A stretch of DNA of 33,958 bases from Dehalococcoidia bacterium. GTDB lineage: Bacteria > Chloroflexota > Dehalococcoidia > Lucifugimonadales > UBA1123. The stretch covers positions 14,793-48,750 of the forward strand of contig JAGWBK010000015.1 in the NCBI GenBank assembly GCA_021295915.1, in the 5' to 3' direction. The notes below the pieces were generated by a model that searched no databases, was not told where the DNA came from, and was given only the letters and a program-made list of their open reading frames with translations. How positions within the stretch are numbered: the stretch's first letter is position 1; each line of letters opens with the position of its first letter. The translations under genes and the position numbers were made by a program. Below, one piece after another: positions 6,925 through 15,547 of the stretch.

Positions 6925-7785
6925 ATGCCCCTCGCACCAGTAAATGGCGTAGAACTCTACTATGAGCAGCACGGCTCGGGCTTCCCACTCGTCTGGAGCC
7001 ACGAGTTCGCCGGTGACTATCGCTCTTGGAAGCAGCAGGTCCAGTTCTTCAGCCGGCGCTACACGGTGATCACCTACAACGCAAGGGGATACCCACCCTC
7101 GTCGGTACCTGACTCCATTGACGACTACACTCAAGAGAACTCGGTCGACGACCTCAAGGGACTGCTCGATCACCTGGGGATCGAGTTTGCCCACATCGGC
7201 GGACTGTCAATGGGAGGAAACGTGGCCCTCAACTTTGGGCTGACATACCCAGAGATGGCACGGTCTCTGGTTGTCGCGGGTACAGGAGCAGGATCGACTG
7301 ACCCGGAACCGTTTCGCGTGAACGTTACTGAGCGCGCAGACCGTATGAGGGCCGGTGGCATGGAGTCCATGGACGACTACTCCAACAGTCCCACACGAGT
7401 CCAACTGCTGCGCAAGGATCCGCTCGGGTTCGAGGAATTCAGGCTGGGCCTGATGGAGCACTCACCGCTCGGGTCGGCATTGACCTTCGCGGGAGTTCAG
7501 GGCAGGAGGCCCACTATCTTCGCCCTCGAAGAGCGTATGAAGGCGCTACGAGTCCCTACCTTGATCATGACCGGAGACGAAGACGACCCCTGCATCGAGA
7601 CCAGCGTCTTCATGAAACGCTGCATCCCCAAGTCTGGCCTAGCCGTTATGCCGCAGGCTGGGCACGCGATAAATCTGGAAGACCCTGATCTCTTCAATCG
7701 CCTTGTGCTGGATTTCCTAACTGCCGTCGAGCAGGGCAAGTGGGCGGAGCAGGGGGCAGGTGACCAGTCCGGATCTCTCCTGTGA
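6925..7785 (+). CDS. Alpha/beta-fold hydrolase
   Basis: This 286-residue protein has the full alpha/beta hydrolase triad: the nucleophile elbow GLSMGG, the acidic residue in MTGDEDD and the histidine in AGHAINLE. An oxyanion-hole type segment (WSHEFAGD) is near residue 28. It resembles the haloperoxidase, 3-oxoadipate enol-lactonase and MhpC branch, which hydrolyses small esters, lactones or C-C bonds in the cytoplasm. The substrate cannot be read from sequence. The start is ATG at 6925 because GGAGG lies 9 nt upstream; an open frame upstream has no such site. The stop overlaps the GTG of the VWA gene (GTGA), which implies coupled translation of two proteins not usually known as partners. Confidence 0.88.
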   Translation: MPLAPVNGVELYYEQHGSGFPLVWSHEFAGDYRSWKQQVQFFSRRYTVITYNARGYPPSSVPDSIDDYTQENSVDDLKGLLDHLGIEFAHIGGLSMGGNVALNFGLTYPEMARSLVVAGTGAGSTDPEPFRVNVTERADRMRAGGMESMDDYSNSPTRVQLLRKDPLGFEEFRLGLMEHSPLGSALTFAGVQGRRPTIFALEERMKALRVPTLIMTGDEDDPCIETSVFMKRCIPKSGLAVMPQAGHAINLEDPDLFNRLVLDFLTAVEQGKWAEQGAGDQSGSLL

Positions 7786-8930
7786 CCCAGACTGGCCCAG
7801 GGGTTGATTACGATTTCATTTCTCACCTGACCCGGTTCTGTCGTGTGCTGCGGGAGCACGGCCTTCTTGTGGGCCCGCAGGAAACTGCCGATGCTATCCG
7901 GGCCGTTGGCCACCTGGACATCATGACAGAGGGCCGGGTTTACTGGTCTCTAAGGTCGCTTCTGGTGTCTCGTCAGGACCAACTGGGAGTTTTCGACAGT
8001 CTGTTTGGTCAGTTCTGGAATTTTGAACCTCTTACCAGACGTCCGGAACCTCAGGCAGACCCTACGGCCAATTTTGGACAGACAAGGACGGTCGGGCGAA
8101 TGCCCCGTGGACTGGGCGTTCCAGAAGACGATCCCGAGTCCAAAGACACAATCATACAATTGCTTCGCACAGGAGCCAGCGCACAGCACGTTACTGCGCA
8201 GCGTGATCTGTCTTCGCTCGATAGCGAAGACCTGTCTGAACTCTCGAAAATAGCTGCGCGCATGGTGAGGGCGCTCGCATCCAGACCCGGTCGCAGACGT
8301 AAGCGAGATAAGCGAAAGGGCGTTCCAGACCTCAGGAGCGCCATGCGGCTCAGTCTAAGCACCGGCGGTGATCCGATTAGATTGCCTAGGTTGCGGCGTG
8401 TGCCCAGAACGCCTCGACTCATGTTGATCCTCGACGTGAGCGGCTCCATGGACAGGTACGCCCGGCTCCTTCTCCAACTTGCCTACGCCGTCGGGCAGCA
8501 CACACGTCGGGTCGAGACATTCGTTTTCAGTACGTCGGTTACCAGGGTCACGCGCGAGTTGCTGGTACCCAGCTTCTCGGAGGCCCTCTACCGCGTGGGC
8601 TTGGCAGTCAATCACTGGTCGGGCGGCACTCGCATCGGCGAGAGCCTCCAGAGAATAAACACCGCCTACGAGGTTCTCGAAGACCGCTTCACTACTGTGT
8701 TCCTTCTGAGCGACGGCTGGGAGACAGGTGAGCCAAGGGAGCTAGCCCACCAGATATCCCGAATGCGGTTGAGGGTCCGCAACCTGGTCTGGCTCAACCC
8801 CCTCGCCGGAACTGACGACTTCCAGCCTCTGGCTCGTGGACTCCAGGCGGCGATGCCCTACGTGGACCACTTTGTACCCGCGAACAACATCGAACACCTC
8901 AAGCGACTGCCGGCACTCCTTCGTTCCTGA
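7782..8930 (+). CDS. VWA domain protein, CoxE family
   Basis: This 382-residue protein belongs to the CoxE-like VWA family. The C-terminal VWA domain (about residues 210-380) has an intact metal-ion-dependent adhesion site: Asp218-x-Ser220-x-Ser222 in LDVSGSMD, Thr283 in GGTRIG and Asp311 in LLSDGWE. The N-terminal half is helical, with a very basic linker (about 165-185, RRRKRDKRKG). CoxE proteins normally work with a MoxR/CoxD AAA+ ATPase to insert metals or remodel complexes such as carbon monoxide dehydrogenase. No such ATPase or dehydrogenase is in the window. The GTG start overlaps the stop of the hydrolase gene by 4 nt. No signal peptide; probably cytosolic. Confidence 0.88.
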   Translation: MTQTGPGVDYDFISHLTRFCRVLREHGLLVGPQETADAIRAVGHLDIMTEGRVYWSLRSLLVSRQDQLGVFDSLFGQFWNFEPLTRRPEPQADPTANFGQTRTVGRMPRGLGVPEDDPESKDTIIQLLRTGASAQHVTAQRDLSSLDSEDLSELSKIAARMVRALASRPGRRRKRDKRKGVPDLRSAMRLSLSTGGDPIRLPRLRRVPRTPRLMLILDVSGSMDRYARLLLQLAYAVGQHTRRVETFVFSTSVTRVTRELLVPSFSEALYRVGLAVNHWSGGTRIGESLQRINTAYEVLEDRFTTVFLLSDGWETGEPRELAHQISRMRLRVRNLVWLNPLAGTDDFQPLARGLQAAMPYVDHFVPANNIEHLKRLPALLRS

Positions 8931-9017
8931 CTTCCCGTACGTGGGCATCTAGTCTCATCTATACTGGATCAGTTATCAGCATTAGTAATTAGTTCATGAC
9001 GAGAGGCTAGCCAGTAC

Positions 9018-9563
9018 ATGAAGATACTAGGAATATGCGGCAGCTTGAGACGAGAGTCTTGGAACCTGAAGCTGCTCAACAGGGCCATGGGGGCATTCGC
9101 CGCACAGGGTGCTGAGACAGAGGTCTTTGATCTCAACGTCGTGCCGATGTACCACCCGGACGCTGAACGGACGGAGGGCATACCGCCCGAGGTGGAAGGG
9201 ATGAGGCAGGCGATCGTAAACGCGGACGCAATAGTCATCGCGTGCCCGGAGTACAACTCCTCCATGACGAGCGCACTCAAGAATGCGTTCGAGTGGGCTT
9301 CCAGGCAGGGCAACGTACTACAGGGCAAGGTCTTCTTTGTGATTGGGACAGGACCAGGTCGCTCGGCCTGCGCAAGGATGCACATGCACGCGACCTACAG
9401 CCTGGAGTCCGAGAGCGCTATCGTGGTCCACCAGCCGCGGGTGCTACTGCCCACGGTAACAAACTTCATGACCGAAGACGGCACGATCACTGATCCGTCG
9501 ATAACTGAGTTAATGGATCAAGCTGCTTCCAGTGTGATTTCGATCGCCGAGAAGCTGGCGTAG
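9018..9563 (+). CDS. NAD(P)H-dependent FMN reductase (flavodoxin-like fold)
   Basis: This 181-residue protein has the N-terminal flavin phosphate-binding loop ICGSLRRESWN and the central PEYNSSMTSALKNAFEW motif of the NADPH-dependent FMN reductase family (SsuE, ArsH, chromate or azo reductases). These enzymes bind FMN and reduce flavin, quinones or xenobiotics with NAD(P)H. The length is normal for the family. The ATG is preceded by GAGAGG. It stands alone on the plus strand, convergent with the mandelate racemase genes, with only 19 nt between the stop codons. The exact electron acceptor is not evident. A link to flavin-dependent monooxygenases of this lineage is possible but unproven. Confidence 0.88.
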   Translation: MKILGICGSLRRESWNLKLLNRAMGAFAAQGAETEVFDLNVVPMYHPDAERTEGIPPEVEGMRQAIVNADAIVIACPEYNSSMTSALKNAFEWASRQGNVLQGKVFFVIGTGPGRSACARMHMHATYSLESESAIVVHQPRVLLPTVTNFMTEDGTITDPSITELMDQAASSVISIAEKLA

Positions 9564-9582
9564 CCTCAGGGGGCCACGAAAC

Positions 9583-10689
9583 TCAGACCGCGTACTGCTC
9601 CACCGAGTCCGGGTTAAGTTCTAACCCAAGTCCGAGCTTGTCTGGGAAGGGCGACCACATCCCATCTTTGTGCTCAGGGAATTCGGTGTACCAGACCTTG
9701 TCGGCCTCGTGGGCGACCTTCAGGTACTCGACGACCTTCAAGTTTGGAGTAGCGCAACAGAGGTGCAGGTGCACCAGTTGGACACCGTGAGGGACCACTG
9801 GCAGGTCGAATCCGTGTGCCATGTGAGCGACTTTCATCCACTCAGTTATGCCGCCGACGCGACCAACGTCTGGCTGAACGATGTCGGCCCCGCCGCGTGA
9901 GATCAGCTCCTTGAAGCCGTACTTTGTGTACTCGTGCTCCCCGGTAGCCACAGGTATAGTCGTGGATGAAGCGATCCTAGCAAGACCGTCGATGTCGTCT
10001 GCCAACACCGGCTCCTCGAACCAGCCGACCTGAAACTGCTCGAACTCCCGCGCCATGTATATGGCCTGTTTGGGGTGGTAGCCGTTGTTGGCGTCGATGT
10101 AGATCGCGACGTCATTGCCTAGGGCTTTTCGGACGGCGCCGACGCGTTCGATATCCTCGCGCTCTGCCCTCCCAAAGTCCTTGCCGACCTTGATCTTCAC
10201 ACGCTTCACGCCCTGTTCGACCCATTCGCTGGTCTCGGCGATCAACTCGTCGACTGTGAAGTTGGTCCACCCACCTGAGCCGTAGATCGGCACAGACTCC
10301 TGAAACGGCCCCAGTAGCCTATAGAGCGGGAGTCCAAGGGCCTTGGCCTTCAGGTCCCAGAGTCCGATGTCCACGGCGGACAGCGCGCAGAAAGCAATCC
10401 CCTTGCGACCGTACCCACGAACGCGCCAGAACATGTCGCTCCACAACTTCTCGATGTTAAAAGGGTCCTGACCTATCAGGAGGTCTTTGAAGCCTTGCTC
10501 GATGACCTCGCGTACGCCAGGGCTGGACTGCCCGAGCCCAAATCCTTCCACACCCTCGTCGGTGTGAATATGCACGAAGAGTTGGGATCGTCCACCTGCG
10601 CCTGCAGGAGGAGGCGGAATTGTGGCGTCCTGTATCGGTGCCCCACGTGGGTCACGGAGGACCGTCGTCGTCACATCAGTAATCTGCAT
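9583..10689 (-). CDS. Mandelate racemase/muconate lactonizing enzyme family protein (copy 1)
   Basis: This 368-residue enolase-superfamily enzyme has all residues expected of the mandelate racemase subgroup: Lys165-x-Lys167 (VKIKVGK), metal ligands Asp199 (YIDANNGY), Glu225 (WFEEPV) and Glu251 (TGEHEYTKYG), and the Asp274 (QPDVGRVGG) / His301 (VPHGVQ) dyad. Such enzymes abstract the alpha proton of a carboxylate, usually dehydrating a sugar acid or racemising. The specific substrate is not readable. I start at the ATG at 10689, where MQITDVTTTVL matches the family N-terminus; upstream in-frame codons would overlap the previous gene. It follows the second enolase-superfamily gene by 19 nt, so the two form an operon. 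Confidence 0.88.
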   Translation of the reverse strand: MQITDVTTTVLRDPRGAPIQDATIPPPPAGAGGRSQLFVHIHTDEGVEGFGLGQSSPGVREVIEQGFKDLLIGQDPFNIEKLWSDMFWRVRGYGRKGIAFCALSAVDIGLWDLKAKALGLPLYRLLGPFQESVPIYGSGGWTNFTVDELIAETSEWVEQGVKRVKIKVGKDFGRAEREDIERVGAVRKALGNDVAIYIDANNGYHPKQAIYMAREFEQFQVGWFEEPVLADDIDGLARIASSTTIPVATGEHEYTKYGFKELISRGGADIVQPDVGRVGGITEWMKVAHMAHGFDLPVVPHGVQLVHLHLCCATPNLKVVEYLKVAHEADKVWYTEFPEHKDGMWSPFPDKLGLGLELNPDSVEQYAV

Positions 10690-10708
10690 TCGGCTCGATC
10701 TTTCTCGA

Positions 10709-11905
10709 CTAGAAGTCCCTGAAGGTGATCTCACGCTCTGCAGCGACCTTGAGGTCGTCGAGTTCCAGCCCCAACCCAGGCGCGTCTGGTACGGTGATCA
10801 TCCCGTTTATGGGCTGGAGTGGATTCTTCAGGAAGAACTGGTGAATAGCATTCCACTTGATGAGGTATTCCTGAATCGGTGTCGTTGAGGGAGCCTGTGA
10901 AGCAATCAGGTGGGCCGTAGCGTGTGAACTGTGGCCGTGCGGAATCACCGGCAGGTCGAACGCGGACGCCAGAGCGCAGATCTTGACTGTCTCAGTGATG
11001 CCTCCGCACCAGAAGATGTCGGGCTGCAGGACGTCCATAGCCCGGTTCTCGACGATAGACCTGAATCCCCAGCGCGTGTATTCGTGCTCGCCTCCAGATA
11101 TGTTGATGGGCGAGTTTCTCTGGATTTCGATGTAGCTTTGGAGCTTGTCGGCCATCACAGGCTCTTCCAGCCACCTGATTCCGTAGTGTGCAAGCTCGTT
11201 CGCCATGCGAATCGCGTATGGCACGTCCCACGAGCTCCACGCGTCGAGCATAATGTCGACGTTGTCGCCGACTGCATCGCGGAGTACCTGGGCCAACTGC
11301 AGGTTTCTCTGAATACCCGCGCGACCGTCTGCGGGTCCGTCTCTGAAGAACCACTTGGTCGCTGTGAACCCTTCCGCCGCGAACTCGGATGCCCGCTTGG
11401 CCACGGCCTCGGGTTCAATGGAGAAGCCCAGTGCGCTCGCATACGCGGGAAAACTCGTGCGAGTAGGTCCTCCCAACAGCCTATAGACTGGCTGATTGAG
11501 TGCTTTCCCCTTGAGGTCCCAGAGACCACAGTCGACCACGCTTATCGCCATCATAGTCTCGCCCTTGCGGCCATGAATCGAAGACCTGTACATGAGGTCC
11601 CACAGCAACTCTATTGCCAGGGGGTCTCTGTCGATTAGCAGTGGCTTGAGGGCCGTATCGATTACAAATGCTTCGGACAGGCCACATGGGCCGGAGAGCC
11701 CCACAATGCCGTCATCAGTGTGAATCTCCAGGAAGATGGAGCGCACGCTGTAGTGGCCGTTGCCGAAGCTGGTGGAGTAGTCCGGGCCCTGCTCCCGAAA
11801 CTCTGGGTATACGTCGACCGGTCTGATGAGACGCTCTTCCCAAAACGGGTCCGGGTGTTCCATCACCCCGCGCAATTCCCACAACTTCAAGTCCACGATT
11901 CTCAT
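10709..11905 (-). CDS. Mandelate racemase/muconate lactonizing enzyme family protein (copy 2)
   Basis: This 398-residue enolase-superfamily protein is divergent from copy 1. It keeps metal ligands Asp221 (IMLDAWSSWD), Glu247 (WLEEPV) and Glu273 (GGEHEYTRWG) and the Asp296/His323 dyad (LQPDIFWCGG, IPHGHSSH). The usual KxK on strand two is changed to TATKWFF, with one lysine (Lys184) followed by aromatic residues. The SWD..YAIRMANEL and RWLEEP context resembles L-rhamnonate dehydratase-like members, so acid-sugar dehydration is likely, but this is by-eye similarity. It has a longer N-terminus than copy 1. GGGAGAG lies upstream of the ATG. It is the first gene of the pair and diverges from the riboflavin operon. 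Confidence 0.87.
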   Translation of the reverse strand: MRIVDLKLWELRGVMEHPDPFWEERLIRPVDVYPEFREQGPDYSTSFGNGHYSVRSIFLEIHTDDGIVGLSGPCGLSEAFVIDTALKPLLIDRDPLAIELLWDLMYRSSIHGRKGETMMAISVVDCGLWDLKGKALNQPVYRLLGGPTRTSFPAYASALGFSIEPEAVAKRASEFAAEGFTATKWFFRDGPADGRAGIQRNLQLAQVLRDAVGDNVDIMLDAWSSWDVPYAIRMANELAHYGIRWLEEPVMADKLQSYIEIQRNSPINISGGEHEYTRWGFRSIVENRAMDVLQPDIFWCGGITETVKICALASAFDLPVIPHGHSSHATAHLIASQAPSTTPIQEYLIKWNAIHQFFLKNPLQPINGMITVPDAPGLGLELDDLKVAAEREITFRDF

Positions 11906-12049
11906 AAGGGGTCTCTCCCACAGGGCACTGTTTGTTCTCTGCGGCGAGAATCATACTGCAACCCTCTTCCACTCGCCAACGTAGATTCCAATTACTCTTT
12001 GACTGGTTTACTATTGTCGGCACAGTTCAACAGACGTCTGGAGAGTGCG

Positions 12050-12658
12050 ATGTTCACCGGCATAGTGGAAGAAGTCGGCAGTGTAGCCGGAGCCTCGAAT
12101 ACGGGTCTCACAATTTCGGCCTCCACTGTCATGGACGATCTGAAAGTATCGGACAGCATCAGCGTAAACGGCGCCTGCCTTACCGTCACTGACAGGAGTG
12201 ATTCATCCTTCAGCGTCGACACTGTTCCCGAGACTCTCAGACGGACCAACCTTGGAGCCCTGAAAGAAGGGGACTTTGTCAACCTGGAACGACCTATGGC
12301 TACTGACGGCAGATTCGGAGGTCACATAGTCCAGGGCCATATAGACGGTACTGGTAGAGTGTTGTCCGTTGAGCAGGAGGGCGGGGCTCGCAACTTTAAG
12401 TTTGAAGCGGATGACAGCATCATGCGCTATGTGGTCGAAAAAGGTTTCGTAGCTGTGGACGGTACCAGTCTGACGGTTGTAGACTGTGACTACCGCACCT
12501 TCTCGGTGACGATCGTTCCGTACACATGGGAGAACACGATTTTCGGGACCCTCAAACTAGGCGATCCAGTGAATCTCGAAGTGGACATAATCGCCAAGTA
12601 CGTCGAACGACTGGCCGCAGGTCCGCGGTTGCCCGTGGACACAGCCGATGAGCTCTGA
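12050..12658 (+). CDS. ribE: Riboflavin synthase, alpha subunit
   Basis: This 202-residue protein starts MFTGIVEEVGSVA and contains two tandem lumazine-binding domains; the second begins near GHIVQGHIDGTGRV. SVNGACLTVTD and SVDTVPETL are hallmarks of the first domain and VDGTSLTVVD of the second. It dismutates two molecules of 6,7-dimethyl-8-ribityllumazine to riboflavin and the pyrimidinedione, the last step of the pathway. The ATG at 12050 is chosen because GGAGAG lies just upstream and this is the invariant family start. It is followed 21 nt later by ribBA and then ribH. I searched the leader for an FMN riboswitch and saw none. Confidence 0.95.
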   Translation: MFTGIVEEVGSVAGASNTGLTISASTVMDDLKVSDSISVNGACLTVTDRSDSSFSVDTVPETLRRTNLGALKEGDFVNLERPMATDGRFGGHIVQGHIDGTGRVLSVEQEGGARNFKFEADDSIMRYVVEKGFVAVDGTSLTVVDCDYRTFSVTIVPYTWENTIFGTLKLGDPVNLEVDIIAKYVERLAAGPRLPVDTADEL

Positions 12659-12679
12659 CTGGCGTCTGGAGGTATAGAC

Positions 12680-13912
12680 ATGCCCCTCGCTACTGTCGAG
12701 GAAGCGATAGCCGACATCAGGGCCGGCAAGATGGTCATCATCTGTGATGACGAGGACCGCGAAAACGAGGGCGACCTCGCTATGGCGGCGGAATGCGTCA
12801 CTGCCCAGCACATCAACTTTATGGCCACACATGCTCGCGGACTAATCTGTATGCCAATGCTGGGACAGCGCCTGGAAGAGCTCAGAATTCCGCTGATGAC
12901 CCAGGACAACACGGCCCGGCTTGGAACGGCATTCACTGTTTCTGTCGACGTGCTCACCGGGGCAACGACCGGAATCTCGGCCTTCGACAGGGCCGCCACG
13001 ATTCGGGCCCTGATCGACTCGAACACTGTTCCAGAAGATCTGGGACGACCTGGTCATATCTTTCCTCTTCGCTACATGGAAGGAGGGGTCCTTAAGCGTG
13101 CAGGACAGACGGAAGCCTCTGTCGATCTGGCGCGTTTGGCCGGTCTGTATCCAGCGAGCGTCATATGCGAGGTCATGGCAGACGACGGCACCATGGCTCG
13201 GTTGCCAACACTTGAGGAATTTTCCAAGAAGCATAACCTCAAGATAGTCACGGTTGCCGACATAATCACATTCCGCAGGGAACATGAGAGACTGATCGAG
13301 CGCGTAGCGCAAGCCAGGGTCCCCACGGAACACGGCGAGTTCATGGCAGTTTCCTACAGGAGTCTCGTAGATCCCAACGAGCACATTGCGCTTGTAAAGG
13401 GCGAAGTATCGGCAGATGAACCCGTTCTGGTCCGGGTGCACTCAGAATGTCTCACCGGCGACGTGTTCGGCAGCGTGCGATGCGACTGCGGCGGTCAGCT
13501 GGAACTCGCGCTTCAGGCAATCGACCGCGAGGGATCGGGAATCTTCCTGTACATGCGACAGGAGGGCAGGGGAATAGGCATCCACAACAAGCTCAAGGCC
13601 TATGAACTTCAGGACGCCGGTATGGATACTGTCGAGGCCAATATCGCGCTAGGCTTCGCCCCGGACCCACGACAATACGGTGTCGGCGCTCAGATACTAC
13701 TCGACTTGGGTGTTTCGAAGATGCGACTCCTGACCAACAATCCTCAAAAGAGAGTGGGCCTGGAGAGCTTCGGTCTTGAGATCGTGGAACAGGTTGGCAT
13801 CTATGCTGAGGTAACGCCTGAGAATCGAAACTACCTGAAGACCAAGCAGGAAAAACTGGGGCATGCCTTCGATCCAGTGAACGAGGAATTCAACTCGGAG
13901 GCAGCACCGTGA
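12680..13912 (+). CDS. ribBA: Bifunctional 3,4-dihydroxy-2-butanone-4-phosphate synthase / GTP cyclohydrolase II
   Basis: This 410-residue fusion makes both early riboflavin precursors. The N-terminal DHBP synthase domain (about 1-205) has [16 protein letters not shown] and [10 protein letters not shown], converting ribulose 5-phosphate to dihydroxybutanone phosphate. The C-terminal GTP cyclohydrolase II domain (about 210-400) has [20 protein letters not shown] with the three zinc cysteines and [20 protein letters not shown]. Catalytic residues of both domains appear present. SD GGAGG lies a few bases before the ATG. The stop overlaps the GTG start of ribH by 4 nt. Confidence 0.96.
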   Translation: MPLATVEEAIADIRAGKMVIICDDEDRENEGDLAMAAECVTAQHINFMATHARGLICMPMLGQRLEELRIPLMTQDNTARLGTAFTVSVDVLTGATTGISAFDRAATIRALIDSNTVPEDLGRPGHIFPLRYMEGGVLKRAGQTEASVDLARLAGLYPASVICEVMADDGTMARLPTLEEFSKKHNLKIVTVADIITFRREHERLIERVAQARVPTEHGEFMAVSYRSLVDPNEHIALVKGEVSADEPVLVRVHSECLTGDVFGSVRCDCGGQLELALQAIDREGSGIFLYMRQEGRGIGIHNKLKAYELQDAGMDTVEANIALGFAPDPRQYGVGAQILLDLGVSKMRLLTNNPQKRVGLESFGLEIVEQVGIYAEVTPENRNYLKTKQEKLGHAFDPVNEEFNSEAAP

Positions 13913-14382
13913 GCCGCAGACTGTCAGGCTCCCTAAACGGCGAAGGACTGCGCGTAGGCCTGGTTGTTGCCGAATTCAACGACTTCATCACCTCCAGGCT
14001 CCAGGAGGGTGCAGTCGCCGGTCTCGAGGCACATGGCGTCAGGGACGACGATGTGACGATCGCCTCTGTTCCAGGATCGTTCGAGCTCCCATTGGTTGCC
14101 AGGAAGATGGCCGATTCCGGCCAGTACGACGCAGTGATCTGCCTGGGAGCCGTGATCAGAGGCGAAACCGATCACTATGCTCACGTATCTGGTGAAGCCG
14201 CGAAAGGAATCGCAAACGCATCAGTCGCCTCTGGTGTACCGGTCATATTCGGCGTACTGACAACGGACACGGTCGAGCAGGCAATAAACCGCGCCGGTGG
14301 CAAGCAGGGGAACAACGGCTATGGCGCCGCTGTGGCCGCCGTCAGGATGGCCAATCTCGTGAGGGCCATCGACACAGGCTGA
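13909..14382 (+). CDS. ribH: 6,7-dimethyl-8-ribityllumazine synthase
   Basis: This 157-residue protein has the family segments [47 protein letters not shown] with the catalytic-site histidine, and a C-terminal [18 protein letters not shown]. It condenses dihydroxybutanone phosphate with the aminopyrimidine to give lumazine, the substrate of RibE, and normally forms an icosahedral or pentameric shell. It starts with GTG overlapping the ribBA stop (GTGA), which implies coupling. It is the last gene of the riboflavin operon. Confidence 0.95.
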   Translation: MSRRLSGSLNGEGLRVGLVVAEFNDFITSRLQEGAVAGLEAHGVRDDDVTIASVPGSFELPLVARKMADSGQYDAVICLGAVIRGETDHYAHVSGEAAKGIANASVASGVPVIFGVLTTDTVEQAINRAGGKQGNNGYGAAVAAVRMANLVRAIDTG

Positions 14383-14420
14383 ACCGCTGTGTATCTCTGC
14401 GCAGGGAATCTGCGGGCCTC

Positions 14421-14437
14421 CAATGTGATTCACATTG
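14421..14437. promoter_or_regulatory. Perfect 7-3-7 palindrome upstream of meaB, candidate operator
   Basis: CAATGTG-ATT-CACATTG is a perfect inverted repeat of 7-bp arms in the 77-nt gap between ribH and meaB, 22 nt before the meaB start. It looks like a binding site for a dimeric regulator. Half-sites TGTGA/TCACA resemble CRP half-sites, but the spacing is too short for CRP. The regulator is unknown. It has no T-tract, so a terminator is less likely. Confidence 0.5.
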
Positions 14438-14459
14438 CAGGTGTTCTGGTGACTCAGAC

Positions 14460-15515
14460 ATGATGCAGTCACCGCTGTCATCTGAAGATCGCCAGAGCCA
14501 GACACCCGCCCCAGGTCGATCAATCGAAGTCCTCTTCCAGAAGGCGATTCAGGGGGACCGAAGGTCACTCGCCCGTCTCTTCACCCGGATTGAGAGGGAC
14601 ATCTCAGCACTCCGCGAGGTCATGCGCCTTGCCTACGCAGTAACTGGCCGCGGGAGTATTGTCGGAATTACTGGCCCTCCCGGGGCAGGCAAGAGCACAA
14701 TTGTCGATGGACTCACTTCCACTGCGCGGTCCAAAGGCAAGACCGTTGGCGTTCTGGCGGTGGATCCCACGAGTCCGTTTACTGGCGGCGCGGTGCTCGG
14801 CGACCGCATCAGGATGCAGTCTCATTACAGAGACCCTGGAGTGTACATTCGCAGCCTTGCTACGAAGGGCGTCCCCGGTGGACTCAACGCGGTAACACGT
14901 GCTGGGGCGAAACTCCTGGATGCTGTTGGAAAAGAACTGATCATTGTGGAGACGGTAGGAGTAGGCCAGTCTGAATACGACATAATGGGCGTCGCTGACC
15001 ATGTCATAGTCGTGCTCGTACCCGAGGCAGGTGACAGCGTCCAGACCATGAAGGCCGGGCTGCTGGAAATTGCTGATACGTTTGTCGTCAACAAGTCAGA
15101 CAGGGATGGGGCAGGCCAACTCGCATCGGCCCTGAGGTCGATGATCTCTCTCCAATCTGACAGCGCGAGTTCATTGCCACCCGTATTGCTTACCCAGGCT
15201 CACAAAGGCGAAGGCATCACTGAACTGTACGAAGGTGCATCTTCGCGCATCGATCACTTGAGATGTTCCGGAGAACTTGCTCAGCGTAGGTCGAGGCAGG
15301 CCGTGCGGGAGGTGGGCCGCTTGCTCAAGACATCAGCCAACCAGGCTGTTGATCGCATACTTGAGAGCGACAGCGGTGTCGCCGAACTGGTGGAGTGCGT
15401 TCTGACCGGCTCTCTGGACCCATATGCAGCCTCCCGAAAGATCATTGAGGGCGGTACGATCGCCAGAGCGATGGAAGCAGAAAGCCTAAATTCTGGTTAT
15501 CGCTCAGGGGCCTAG
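14460..15515 (+). CDS. meaB: Methylmalonyl-CoA mutase-associated GTPase MeaB (ArgK family)
   Basis: This 351-residue G3E-family GTPase has Walker A GITGPPGAGKST, AVDPTSPFTGGAVLGDRIRM, the ETVGVGQSE switch segment and the guanine-specificity NKSD. MeaB protects and reactivates adenosylcobalamin-dependent methylmalonyl-CoA mutase and gates cofactor loading. The length is normal. Two consecutive ATGs (14460, 14463) may serve as start; the ribosome-binding site is weak. No mutase gene is in the window; a CaiB/BaiF CoA-transferase follows 32 nt later on the same strand, which points to acyl-CoA metabolism. A palindrome lies just upstream. In some lineages the family serves other acyl-CoA mutases such as isobutyryl-CoA mutase, so the exact partner is open. 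Confidence 0.92.
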   Translation: MMQSPLSSEDRQSQTPAPGRSIEVLFQKAIQGDRRSLARLFTRIERDISALREVMRLAYAVTGRGSIVGITGPPGAGKSTIVDGLTSTARSKGKTVGVLAVDPTSPFTGGAVLGDRIRMQSHYRDPGVYIRSLATKGVPGGLNAVTRAGAKLLDAVGKELIIVETVGVGQSEYDIMGVADHVIVVLVPEAGDSVQTMKAGLLEIADTFVVNKSDRDGAGQLASALRSMISLQSDSASSLPPVLLTQAHKGEGITELYEGASSRIDHLRCSGELAQRRSRQAVREVGRLLKTSANQAVDRILESDSGVAELVECVLTGSLDPYAASRKIIEGGTIARAMEAESLNSGYRSGA

Positions 15516-15547
15516 TTCCCCAATTCTTCTCCTTGAGGCCAGATTGA

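Noticed and set aside
10931-11638. Plus-strand frame of 235 codons
   Set aside because: Antisense to a complete mandelate racemase-like gene with all active-site residues; no motif of its own.
11720-12049. N-terminal extension of the ribE frame
   Set aside because: It overlaps the start of an enolase-superfamily gene on the other strand, and riboflavin synthase invariably starts at MFTGIVEE, where a ribosome-binding site is present.
11906-12049. Possible FMN riboswitch before the riboflavin operon
   Set aside because: I saw none of the conserved FMN-element blocks or the multi-stem pattern; the gap is also shared with a divergent gene.
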